NCBI GenBank assembly: GCA_947579665.1
Contig: OX388348.1
Span: 5,456,001 to 5,520,000 of the forward strand
Reading direction: 5' to 3'
DNA: 64,000 nt
Source of the DNA: Sympetrum striolatum
Lineage: Eukaryota; Arthropoda; Insecta; Odonata; Libellulidae
Under the pieces are notes generated by a model, which worked only from the letters and a program-made list of their open reading frames with translations, had not been told where the DNA came from and did no database searches. Numbering within the stretch: position 1 is the stretch's first letter; every line of letters begins with the position of its first letter. The position numbers were made by a program, and so were the translations under genes. Shown here one piece after another: positions 9,977-19,685 of the stretch.

Positions 9977-10183
9977 TCAGATTTTTTTTAATGATGTTGC
10001 TGTGTGACTCAAAATTTTTTCACTTGAATTGACGATTGCTGCCAATGTAGGTAAAGAAATGCCATACTTCCGAGCAATTTCTGTTTTTGTCTGCCCACGA
10101 TCACGTACTTCCTTGATAATTGACATTTTGGTGACCAAACTCAGGGACTTCCTCTTTTTCTTGGTCAGCGATGTTTTATCCAT
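9977..10183 (-). pseudogene. Tigger transposase, amino-terminal helix-turn-helix fragment
   Basis: The 68-codon minus-strand frame starts at a good ATG and reads KKKRKSLSLVTKMSIIKEV and then TEIARKYGISLPTLAAIV, the first CENP-B-type helix-turn-helix that binds transposon ends in pogo/Tigger proteins. It then leaves the family after SSEKI. The rest of the DNA-binding region is missing here; the next matching part is at 6084, about 3.9 kb away across nested insertions. Confidence 0.8.
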
Positions 10184-10353
10184 TATTTAACTAATAGGCA
10201 CACGGGATATCACAACTGATCACAACACAGGCCACCTCGCGCAGAGAGTGATTTTGACTGTACGCGCGCAACTTTACCTCGCTTGGAGACCAACATTTTT
10301 CAGGGTGTCCACCATCCAACTATTATTTTTCAATCTTTTACTAAACAATTAAA

Positions 10354-10440
10354 AATCCGAAATCCCTGCAGCAGCCTTAAGCAATTTAATTTGTCGCACT
10401 CCAATTTAGCAGCCAAGGCCTGAGCCCTTTCATCTCTCTT
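10354..10440 (-). pseudogene. Second Tigger-like fragment (DNA-binding region)
   Basis: Within a longer minus-strand frame, about 29 residues read KRDERAQALAAKLECD then LLQGFRI. This matches the same protein region as KEKAQVLALKLKCD...DRFKKRYRI at 5977-6084. Since the region occurs twice, this is a different Tigger-family copy placed upstream of the first one. It ends about 450 bp from the Mob3 start codon. Confidence 0.6.
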
Positions 10441-10895
10441 TATCCTAAATAAAGCAACTGATGAAAAAGTAAATAAGAGTGAGAAGTACGATTTGAAATG
10501 TAAATTTAAGAAAAGAAATTCAAAAGGAAGAATTTTAGTTAGTGAGTGATACTGTATCATAATCTTAAGGTTTTTTAAATTGGTCACAAGTTTTCTCAAG
10601 GAAAGCAATGTAATTCCTGTTAATATTCCCTTAATGTATGATGCTTATGAACTTAAATAAGGCGGTAGCCCGATACTGACATCCTCAGTTGTAGATTTAT
10701 AGGGTTTTAAGAGATTTAAATACATTGCTGTATATCGAAAGACTCGATCGACTCGATTGCATTGCTATCGCATGTCGCTATTATGTCGATATGGTCGACA
10801 GCTTCAAAGAATCTTTTATGTCGATAGTTCTAGTACCTGTTATGTTTTACTAAATGAGTCAATGCCGCAGCAGGAATACCGAGAGGCCTTTTGTA
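10441..10895 (+). promoter_or_regulatory. Probable 5' region of Mob3
   Basis: This is the DNA just upstream of the Mob3 start codon. A CCTCAGTTG sequence near 10683 resembles the arthropod initiator TCAGT, but I see no convincing TATA box and the transcription start is unknown. If transcription starts left of about 10770, upstream ATGs would open a frame that overlaps the Mob3 start in another register and ends at 11029. A further noncoding exon cannot be excluded. Confidence 0.3.
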
Positions 10896-10937
10896 ATGGC
10901 ATTGAGCGGTTTTGTAGAGTTTTTTCAAAAAGGAAAG
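10896..10937 (+). CDS. Mob3: Mob3 coding exon 1
   Basis: Fourteen codons, [14 protein letters not shown], followed directly by the donor GTATCT. The ATG has an A-rich upstream context and G at +4. Splicing to 11081 gives [14 protein letters not shown], the expected MOB3 junction, in phase 0. It is too short to stand out and lies inside a spurious 90-codon frame in another register. Confidence 0.9.
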
Positions 10938-13900
10938 GTATCTACACTTTTTTTGGAGCTATCGGTTTAATTTTACGGATGCTGTTTCTATGCATTCTGT
11001 TACGTATAGTCAATGCATTACAAAATTAAATCACAATGTAACTGTTATTTATCATTTATTAGTTTAATGTTTATTCGCAGACATTTCGACCAAAGAAGAA
11101 ATTTGAGCCTGGTACACTCAGATATTCCCTACATAAACATGCTCAAGCATCTTTGAGTTCTGGAATAAATCTCAGAACTGTAGTGCAGTTGCCGCCGGGA
11201 GAAGATCTAAACGACTGGATTGCTGTACATGGTTAGAATCTTTTTAATTTTCAGTGTAACCTTCATATTGTATATTTTGGTAAACGGCGAATTGTTGGTA
11301 AGTTATATTTTACCTTCTCCTCCAACGTTTTTTTTGGGGATAATTGAGTTGGTTCAATATATTTCAATTCTGATTGATATTTAGAATGTAATTTACTATA
11401 GTTAAAGGGCAGTTTAAGCCGCCTTATTTTCAGGTAGTCGCTCTAATTTCGATAATGTTATTCGTCAACAATGTGAGTATTTATTTATTGGATAAAGACT
11501 TCGCTAGTGTGTGGTAGTGGCCTTCGGAAAAAGGAAGTGGTGCTCTTAAGTAACAACGATCGAGATGTATCTGATAAGACCTTTCCGGACACTACGAGTA
11601 AAGGTGGTGTCAACATCCGGCAATAGTTACTGTTACTCTAATCTTAATAATTCTTTAATTCACATCACCATGTATTTCGTTATTGTGTATCATTAAGTTA
11701 TTTTAAAATCTTTAGAAACTGAACATCGCTGCAGTTAGGAAAACAAGTTTTGAAGATTTATCAACCATATGCAATACTCGAATTAGCCGAAGTAGAATTT
11801 TCAGTAAATTTCCATTTGTCCATATATCCATAGCCACTCGCCGAATGGTGGCTTGCATGGTATTACTCAAGACGTTGATGCAATCCTTGGCTATTGCTAT
11901 TATTTTCTACATTTGAATGCCTCAGGTAACGTTACCTTATGTAAATCTACGATAATACCCGAAAAGCCGGCTTAGTGGCAGGAGTAAGATATTACGTTTA
12001 TGATAGAACTCTATTATCTTTTGCATATTTAATTATTTAGTCTTCCTCGAGGGAAGGTTTATTATATTTAATTGCTGTCTTTTCTAGTCTATCTGAAAAT
12101 ATGTCTGTCTAGTTCTATCTGAAGAAATATATTTTGGATCTGATTTTTTTGTGACTTAATTCAGTTGGAGTTTTAAAATATGGTTATAATAATAACTTTT
12201 ATTCCTTCCCCTTTGTATATTTCATTTGAAAAAAACAATTATTTGGGGTATAGGCACCCCTAAGGTGACATTCACCTGTGTTAGGGCTACTGACTTTTCA
12301 TTGACTCTGCAAAAATGAAATAAACCGTAAGATTAATTGTACGAATAAAATATAGACCATGTGTACAATAATTAATAACAAAATGTTAAATAAAATGCAA
12401 TAATGAACTCAAGATATCTAACATAATATAGCTTTTGTACAGTTTTCTTAAACAAAAATTCAACATGATCATGTTCAAGAAGACATTCCTAAATTAATTT
12501 GATAATATAATTAATATGTTCTATCCTCACTTGGTGGAATTCAGTATAAACCATCGTAATCAAACACTTAGTAACTTCCACAATTTTATTTCAAACGACC
12601 GGTTTCATCAACAATGTTTTCATCGTCTTCAGGTGTCAACTCGTTGACGAAACTGGTCGTTTGAAATAAAATTGTGGAAGTTACTAAGTGTTTGATTACG
12701 ATGGTTTAATTTGATAAGTTTAATTCCTGATGTGCCAATGGTGATTTGCTTGTAATGATTGACTTAATATAATAATTGACTGACAGTGAAATACACCCTT
12801 GTTCGGATCAGTATGTGACATGACATATGTGTCCCACGAAAGGAGAATTAATTTGCATTTGGTGGAACACAACATCAGAGATGATCAAATCCTCTCCTTG
12901 CTCTCTGTTCATCTTCAAAATACAGTGCTGAGATGTTAATTTTACCTGATCTTCACCATCAAGGATTGAAACCGGTCAAAAGAAATTCTCTTGTGGAACT
13001 TACAAATTTTTGTTTGTTAACAGGTTTAAGGAGAGCAAAATATTTTGTAGCTCCTGTTTTATTTATTTTTATTTATAAGTATTTTTATAAATAAAACTTC
13101 CTTCTACATCTTCTTATTTTAGTGTACAGGAAGGTTCCCTTTTTTGGTGGGTACCTGTTTAACAAATTTTTTGTTTACTTACAGTGGTAGACTTCTTCAA
13201 CCGTATCAATCTAATATATGGCACAGTGTGTGATTACTGTTCAGAAACATCTTGCCCAACAATGAGTGGTGGGCCACGGTTTGAGTACCTCTGGGCAGAT
13301 GGAGTTCGTTACAAAAAGCCCACGGCTCTTCCTGCTCCTCAGTATGTGTCGTTGCTAATGGATTGGGCAGAAGCTCAAATCAACGACGATAGCCTGTTCC
13401 CTGTCTCAACTGGTGAGTTATGAAGCACTTCTGTACATACATCTTGGATCAGGAATAAAAGTGAAACATCTTTCTTCTCACTTCTTTTATAAATTATTCT
13501 CATCAACTAGATGAAATTTTTAAAAATTGTCAAGGAATATAAATGCCCATGAAATGGGCTATGGAATGGATACCATAATAACAACTTAAGTCTTTTCTCA
13601 GGTGGTAACTGCTAATTTATTTCTATTACCCTGTTTAGGTAGGATTGTTTAGCATATGGGTTTGTCGTGGTTATTGATTTCCTTCATATATTTGTTGATT
13701 TTTGCAATTTTGCATAAATTCTCAACTTCAGCTGAGTTATATTATCGTACTCTACATTAGGGACACACTACCATTATTCCCAATAGATTGTTTGTTGAGA
13801 TTATTCCTGTTTCCACACCCTTTTGTGCAAAGATACCCAAACAAATTATATTATTATAAGAATTTCAGTCTTTGCACTGGCAAAAATTGTCCATGCAAGG

Positions 13901-16900
13901 ATCAGGATAACATTTGCAGAAGTTGTGGTTGAACACCTTTAAACACTGAATCTATGAATTGTTAGAATTCTTTATCTTTTAAACTTCTATCTTTGTATTC
14001 TATTCTCACTTTCAATCCTTTGAATATATATACCATTAATACTTTTGTTTACCATGCCTCATTTTTACATTGAATATTGTTTTTTTAAAGATGATTGTCT
14101 ATTATTTCCTTAGAATTCAGTTAGCCGTAATTGGTATGTTAATTATCCGTTTTTACTTTCCTTTTGAGAATCTAAGGAGATATCCACTATTCTGTACTTA
14201 ATCTAGCTTCCAGGGTGTATATATTCATTCCTATTCTTGTAAACTTGAAGGCAAGTTTGCAAAACTCGCAAACTTGCATATAATTGGAAGGTGACTTACT
14301 TTCATGTGCACACTGAAATACAACAGTTCAGACTTCCCAACTCACGCCACATGTTCTCCCACACACTCCTCAAAAAGTAACCGTCAATACCAAAAACTTT
14401 GAATATGGCTGCCCTTAATTGTTGTCAGGAACAACCAACAACAAGATGACTCTACCGATATATTACATTGTCCCGTCGAAAGAAAAAAATCGAAAGTAAT
14501 GAGAAATTTTCTTTTGATGAAAAGAAACAAATTTTTTAAGTGTCTCTCTCTTTTATCTTAAAATGTATTATTTTTAACAATATCCATTCCTTTTTTGAGA
14601 TTATTATGCTTTTTATTCCCATTACGTTTATAAATTGATCCAATTTTGATAAAAACAGAGAGCTATTTTATTTATTTTTAAGGTAATAACCGTGTGAATT
14701 TGACTCTAAAATGAACTATTTTTAAGAATATCAGTTCCTATTATGAGACTCAGTTGGAAATATTCCCATGATCAATATTAATTTTAGCAAAATTGATTCC
14801 ATTTCAATAAACAAACCTTGGAATTTGGCCTTATAAGATAAGGTATTTGGTAAGTATATTAATTGAAATTTGCTTCAGTTTCGACCAAAAATATCACAAT
14901 ATTCATGTGAAAATGAATCATTTGTGTTAATTTTTATTCCTTTTAAATGCAAAATTCCATTTTTATTTCACCAGTAATATTCCTATTATTATCAAAAATT
15001 GCTTTATTTTTAACCGAAAGCCTCAGCTTCTTAACAAAAAATTAGTTACCTTTAGCGATTTTATTTGTTTTTAAGGAAATAACTGAGCAAATTTTACATA
15101 AAAAATAATTATTTTTAACAATATCTGTTCGATGTTTTTTTTAACAATATCATTTTTTGTTAAGAATCTTAAAGAAATATAGCGTTTGCGAGTGCTATTT
15201 TATGAGACTACTATCAAGTTAAAGAAGGCAGCTAATGCAATTAGTACCAACGATTACCAGGGTTCCAGAAAGCTCTCTTATGAATAACCATTCACCATAG
15301 TGTTAGTGAGACCCTCTGCCATTGGAATTAATTTGGTTGAAATCAAGTTATTCGATCTGATATACGGTGAAAGAATGGAAATAAAAACAACTATGACTAA
15401 AGAAAATAAAATTAAGGTTAGAGCATCACCTGCAAACAGTGACTTATTCCTTACTGAGTTGGCTAGCGTGGGTGTGTAATGTGGGGTTGCCTATACCCTG
15501 ATTGTCAATTTTCAATTAATAACTGCAATAAAACTACTTACTTATTAGTAATATGTGTAATATGAATTGCCACTGGATGATTAGTCCACTTGTAGCATTT
15601 TATAATAATAATAATTACAATGAGATTCGTCAAACTTCCTGGACAAAAGTGAGTCTCCCCTTTTAGGCATTTGTAATTCATATCTCCTCATCATATAATT
15701 TTTATCATATTGGATTGCTATTGTTGATATGGTTTTGCTAACGTTGCTACTAAGTTTTGCTATTCATATTTTCTTATCACAACATTTTAGTCGGTTCAAT
15801 TGATAAAGCTTTGTCAGAAAAAGACTTTTTGAAATGCTTGGTCATTCAATGTAAAAATATGCTGAAAATTAAAAAATCAAAATCATTATCGTGATTTATT
15901 TGGTTTACTCTTTGAAAAATATACTTATAATTTTTCTGGAGGCCATAAATTCAAGGTAAACACTAAAGGTCAAATTGTGAGTTTTAAATTTGAATCTTAA
16001 AGGGTTGGAAACTATTTGCTATTGCTGGTAAGTGTGAAGGAAATACTTCTGAGTTTTTCTGATCATCTTTGGCCAGTTCAAAAATTGCAAAAATTTCAGT
16101 TAATTTGACTTTTTTAACGAGTAAGTCTCATATTTGTGTTAATTTGCTCTACAATTTTTTTTTCATGAATCAACTATTTCATTTCAAGAATTTTTTACTT
16201 CCTTTCTAAGAACTTAAGGGTTTTCAATTTTTCTGATTTACTTTGTATTTATTTTACAGATGTGCCTTTTCCAAAGTCTTTTGTGAATAATTGCAGAAAG
16301 ATATTGACTCGTCTCTTCAGGGTGTTTGTCCATGTATATATTCATCACTTTGATCGCATTGTTGCCATAGGAGCTGTAAGTATCTTTCTTAAATTTAAAC
16401 CTGATGTATTTCAGTTTGACTAGTCATATTAATCTCGGTTATTATTTTTTGCTATCATTTGTTTTTAACCACTTGCTTATGTGAATGAAGGAAATTAGTT
16501 GTCACAACTGAGGGTTGATAAGAACTTGTGTTCCATTGTATGAGTGTAACAGAAAATGTATATTGCTTTCATTTCTATAAAAACATTTGTGCAAACATTA
16601 GCTTGATCTCACTGGGAAGATGGTCAGACGTACCATTTATATTCTTATATCATTTCAGCACATTTTAAATGCTGTGAAAGCCTCCCTCGGCTATGCTTGA
16701 GTGAGGGTTTCTGTTCTCTGGTGAAAAGAGTCTGCTGTAATCAGATATCATCTTGTAAATTCCTCATTTTCTCCACTAGCCGTCAATCGGGAGTTGTCTG
16801 ATTGAAAAGAAACATATTTGATTGGATGAAGTTGGGTGTCACAGGATTCCCACCCTATGCTTATACTCGCATATATTAGTTAAAAGTGATCAAATGAGGT

Positions 16901-19685
16901 TCCTTGGATCCTATTCGGGTCGACTTTAAGTACATATGGTATCTTATTTCAGGATTTAGTATTAGATTTACCAATTAAACTTTCAAGAGCAGCCTTGGTG
17001 GCCGAGTGGATAGCATTCCAGCTACACTATCACTCATACCCCAATGTCCTGGGTTCGAATCCCTGCTGATCAGACTTTTCTGATCAGAAAATGGCTGTGG
17101 GTTTGTTGTTGCTGTTGCCTCAGTGAAGCACTCCATGATAAGTTCATCAGAGTTTAGGGGGCTCTGCCAATAAAGGGCAACAGCAGCTCAGCAAAAAAAT
17201 TATACCCTTTTTGTATAATATTATAAATGTATCCATTTTCTTGTTTTCTATGTAATACAAGTCTACTTTGATGTCTACTACTATGTAATACAAGTCTAGA
17301 ATGATGGGTCTAATTTCAATTTTAAATAGATATGCTTACTGTATTGATCTAAATTAGCTGTGCATTCTTACGAGAGAATGCATGAGCTTGAATTCCACCC
17401 TCCCCTTGGTTGTTTATATGGTGAAATTTTACGTAATATTTGTTTATATTGCCGTTGCTTCTGTTATTTTTCGGTATTTGGTGTCAAATCCAGAACCATT
17501 TGGAAGATGTTAAAACATATAGCCACCTGGTAGGAATAAAACTTATTTAATCCGACATTAGTCAATATCATACTGGTAGGGTCGTGAAATAAGATTACGT
17601 TAACCACATTTGCAATGTATAGTGGAAAGTACAGGGTGCATTGAACCAAGATAATTAGGAAAACAGTAAATTTAATGTAAATGAAATGTATTTATGATTT
17701 CTGTTCTCATGCCAAATTTTACGTTTCCATGATATTGGGGAAAGGATTCCAAAAATGTCGTAGAAATGGCCACAATTTATTTCAAGTGGGAGTATGTTGC
17801 ACCCTCCTGGCATCATGCATATTTCTATGATTATTTATAATAATAAATAACTTGTCTTCAGGGACCTCCGTGATCTCGAATTCTCCATCCTACCGAGAAT
17901 TTTCTTCAAAATGTTTTTGAAGAACTCCAAAGTGGCTTATTAGAGGTTTGAAATCTCCAAAAGCCATATTTTTTGGCGCTCCCGAGTTTTACTTCCCCAT
18001 AGTCCAAGAAAGCAAGAAAGGAATGCCGCACTTGATGGTACCCAAGAGGTTTTTTGGAGACAATGTCTCCCTCCTCAGGGGTCGTGGGGGTGGAGTGGGA
18101 GGTTTCCTGTTATGTATGGAATAGAGATCGGCAATGGTTAACTGTTCCGACTCGTATTCTGGAGCGTGTATGCGATGACGTAGGAACAGGGGAAAGTTAA
18201 ATGGTGGACAAGTCGGTTTGAGTACTCAGTTCTTCCGACGGGTGAAAATGAATCATTGTGATGCAAAATGAACCAAGTCTGACCTGTCTTGAGTCATTCA
18301 CCAGATGGCTATCAGTAGGATACGCCAGAGTTATTATTCACTTCTTCTTTAGCTCAAAGAAGCATTATTTTTGTATTATATTAATGTAAATTACAAATAT
18401 TCTCATCAAAGAAGAATATTTATTTGCATGCAAGCATGTTCTGCTATTTTTTGTAATGTATATTATGTATTATATGTACTTAAAATTTAGGTACATTTAT
18501 CCCAAAATTTTCACTTGTTATTATTTTAAAAACTGCTAATACTCTCTATCAATCATATGTAAAATTCTGGTTTTTTCCTTAGTTGCTCTTTGTATCATTA
18601 ACATGCATAAAAACCACATCTTATTTAATTAAATATGTATGAAACTTTTGGTGAGAGAAATCGAGATAAATGTCGAAATTTTGATTTACAATTAACTTTT
18701 GGTCATTATCTTGAGTGGGACTTAAGTCATTGCTTTTCATTTACGAGGGCGGAATTCACGATGTCGAAGTAGCATCCGAGAATAGTCTCCGTCGGAAAAC
18801 AAAATGAATTGGAGGAAATTTGTAGTACCTTAGAGGGCACCAGGATTATGCACTAAATGTTTAAGACAATGCAATTTTTACCAATGTACTTCATTCATCC
18901 TTTAATTTCATATTTACAAGATGGAATTCAATTGAAATATTTGAGAAATATTGTAGGTGAACCGACAAGAAAGTTACACTTACACTTAGTTACACTTTTC
19001 AAACTTTTACACGAAATGGAATGCAAAATTTCATCATGAACATGCAAATTTTATTTTCATTACGAAACAAACCTTATGCGATCAAGAAGAGCAAGAAGAA
19101 ACGTAAACTGAAATTCGATACCGTTTCCCAATCTGTAGGATGAGATATCAGTGTCTTTCGCTTCCCTGAGGGTTTTCTGTATTATCTCATTTGAGAGGAT
19201 TACTCTACTCTACCCCATTGGTGATGAGTTATCTACACTAGAGTACATCAGGTTGAAAAAACTAATAACCTCACCCGGCATCTTGGGAGGAAATTCAAAG
19301 AACATCATCGGGGCTTGAGAGGCTAATGAGAAATTAATTGCAATCAGATTATGAATGATTATGGTTGGGTGATGAGGTTGTGATGATTGTGCTTTTATTT
19401 CAGGAGGCCCACGTGAACACATGCTACAAGCACTTCTACTACTTTGTGAAAGAGTTTGATTTGGTCAGTGCGAAGGAACTGGAGCCTCTTCAGGAAATGA
19501 CGGCCCGAATCTGTCGAGACAGCCAGCCGCCCCCTCCCCAAAGACAGTCCAGATCTACAGCCTCCTCTTCTGATCGCCCTCCTCTCCCCCCCTCTCACCC
19601 CTCCGCCCAATTCTCTCCGGCAGACCTCCCACTTTGTGAGCCATCAGCTGTGCCTCTTGCAACCTCATCCCGTGGGCTGAGGTGA
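10896..19685 (+). CDS. Mob3: Mob3: MOB kinase activator 3 homologue, five coding exons
   Basis: Coding exons are 10896-10937, 11081-11231, 13185-13412, 16260-16375 and 19404-19685; all introns are GT..AG and the join is in frame (272 residues). The start [14 protein letters not shown] matches the insect Mob3 amino end. The MOB fold follows: [13 protein letters not shown] (14-26), [11 protein letters not shown] (50-60), [15 protein letters not shown] (65-79), MSGGPRFEY (91-99), DVPFPKSF (141-148), [17 protein letters not shown] (158-174) and [14 protein letters not shown] (180-193). The zinc ligands by analogy to MOB1 are C83, C88, H165 and H170. MOB proteins are non-enzymatic adaptors. MOB1 activates NDR/LATS kinases in Hippo signalling; vertebrate MOB3 members are reported to bind the MST1 kinase instead. 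Vertebrate MOB3 is about 217 residues; here a Pro/Ser-rich tail of about 55 residues follows RIC at 214-216. Confidence 0.95.
10938..11080 (+). other. Mob3 intron 1
   Basis: A short 143-bp intron, GTATCT...TTCGCAG, AT-rich, with no feature seen inside. Confidence 0.85.
11081..11231 (+). CDS. Mob3: Mob3 coding exon 2
   Basis: Starts after TTCGCAG and ends before GTTAGA, leaving one base (phase 1). It codes for residues 15-64, from [12 protein letters not shown] to DLNDWIAVH, and gives the first base of V65. Confidence 0.95.
12547..12708. mobile_element. Foldback element with 66-bp inverted arms
   Basis: The left arm (12547-12612, starting TAAACCATCGTAATCAAACA) and right arm (12643-12708) are reverse complements with about two mismatches, around a 30-bp loop. 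The arms contain CGACCGGTTTC, a motif that recurs in reverse at 12946-13010 and forward at 38445-38520. There is no coding capacity. It lies in a Mob3 intron and, if transcribed, would form a long stem in the pre-mRNA. Confidence 0.9.
12946..13010 (-). repeat. Diverged copy of the CGACCGGTTTC repeat
   Basis: Read on the minus strand this resembles one arm of the foldback at 12547: AAGTTCCACAA, then TTTTGACCGGTTTCAA, then GATGGTGAAGATCAGG. It is a single arm with no inverted partner nearby. Confidence 0.6.
13185..13412 (+). CDS. Mob3: Mob3 coding exon 3
   Basis: Starts after CTTACAG and ends before GTGAGT, in phase 1 at both ends. It completes V65 and codes to T140, with the CxxxxC zinc pair (C83, C88) in [13 protein letters not shown] and the segment [12 protein letters not shown]. 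Confidence 0.95.
13413..16259 (+). other. Mob3 intron 3
   Basis: 2,847 bp, GTGAGT...TTTTACAG. Strongly AT-rich. I found no repeat family or RNA gene in it; the 76-codon frame at 13702-13932 is not similar to anything I know. Confidence 0.8.
16260..16375 (+). CDS. Mob3: Mob3 coding exon 4
   Basis: Starts after TTTTACAG, completing D141, and ends in phase 0 before GTAAGT. It codes for [20 protein letters not shown] and on to residue A179, including the two zinc histidines H165 and H170 in HVYIHH. Confidence 0.95.
16680..16960 (+). mobile_element. MITE-like repeat (second copy at 34085-34385)
   Basis: Shared blocks with 34085-34385 are CTCCCTCGGCT near the left, GTTCTCTGG, GCCGTC..TCGGGA.TT.TC and a right part with CTTATACTC followed by CATTAGTT-like sequence. 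The wording CTCGGCTTATACTCGAG is usual for ends of non-autonomous Tc1/mariner-class elements. There is no coding content. The copies differ by many substitutions and indels. Confidence 0.6.
16989..17200 (+). mobile_element. tRNA-derived SINE
   Basis: The head (16989-17068) reads GCAGCCTTGGTGGCCGAGTG, with a good A box (TGGCCGAGTGG) and, at 17050-17062, a perfect B box (GGTTCGAATCC). The spacing suits a class II (Ser/Leu-like) tRNA ancestor. A non-tRNA body follows with an inverted pair around TGATCAGA..TCTGATCA and then an A-rich end. The acceptor stem does not pair fully, so it is a SINE and not a tRNA gene. Confidence 0.8.
19404..19685 (+). CDS. Mob3: Mob3 coding exon 5 with Pro/Ser-rich tail
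   Basis: Starts after ATTTCAG in phase 0 and ends at TGA 19683-19685. It codes for [14 protein letters not shown], then [14 protein letters not shown], where vertebrate MOB3 would nearly end. About 55 more residues follow, rich in P and S ([18 protein letters not shown]). The codons there are GC-rich compared with the rest of the gene. Confidence 0.93.
   Translation, partial: EAHVNTCYKHFYYFVKEFDLVSAKELEPLQEMTARICRDSQPPPPQRQSRSTASSSDRPPLPPSHPSAQFSPADLPLCEPSAVPLATSSRGLR

Larger units (their letters stand above)
3731..10183 (-). mobile_element. Tigger/pogo-type DNA transposon, decayed and interrupted
   Basis: A minus-strand Tigger-like transposase (pogo branch of the Tc1/mariner superfamily, DDE chemistry) is spread over this interval in pieces: the amino end at 9977-10183, the middle at 5977-6084 and 5781-5963, the catalytic part at 5444-5764 and the carboxyl end at 3972-4450. 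The left terminal repeat is probably at 3731-3820; it begins CAGTAGAACCTCAATTTTAC and contains an inverted echo TTGTAAAGTTGAGG. I did not find the matching right end. Insertions break it: SINEs at about 4.7 and 5.3 kb, and a nested block at about 6.1-9.8 kb with a (GT)n tract, a LINE and a 316-bp duplication. That all pieces come from one copy is inference from their order and strand. Confidence 0.7.
11232..13184 (+). other. Mob3 intron 2
   Basis: 1,953 bp, GTTAGA...CTTACAG. It contains a foldback element at 12547-12708 and a further diverged member of the same family at about 12946-13010. The rest is AT-rich DNA with nothing recognisable. Confidence 0.85.
16376..19403 (+). other. Mob3 intron 4
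   Basis: 3,028 bp, GTAAGT...ATTTCAG. It carries a MITE-like repeat at about 16680-16960 and a SINE at about 16989-17200. The remainder has no recognisable feature. Confidence 0.8.

Noticed and set aside
10757..11029. 90-codon frame upstream of Mob3
   Set aside because: It opens on a non-ATG codon, overlaps the true first Mob3 exon and runs into intron 1.
16989..17068. Possible tRNA-Ser/Leu gene
   Set aside because: A and B boxes are good but the acceptor arms do not pair fully and a SINE body with an A-rich end follows.
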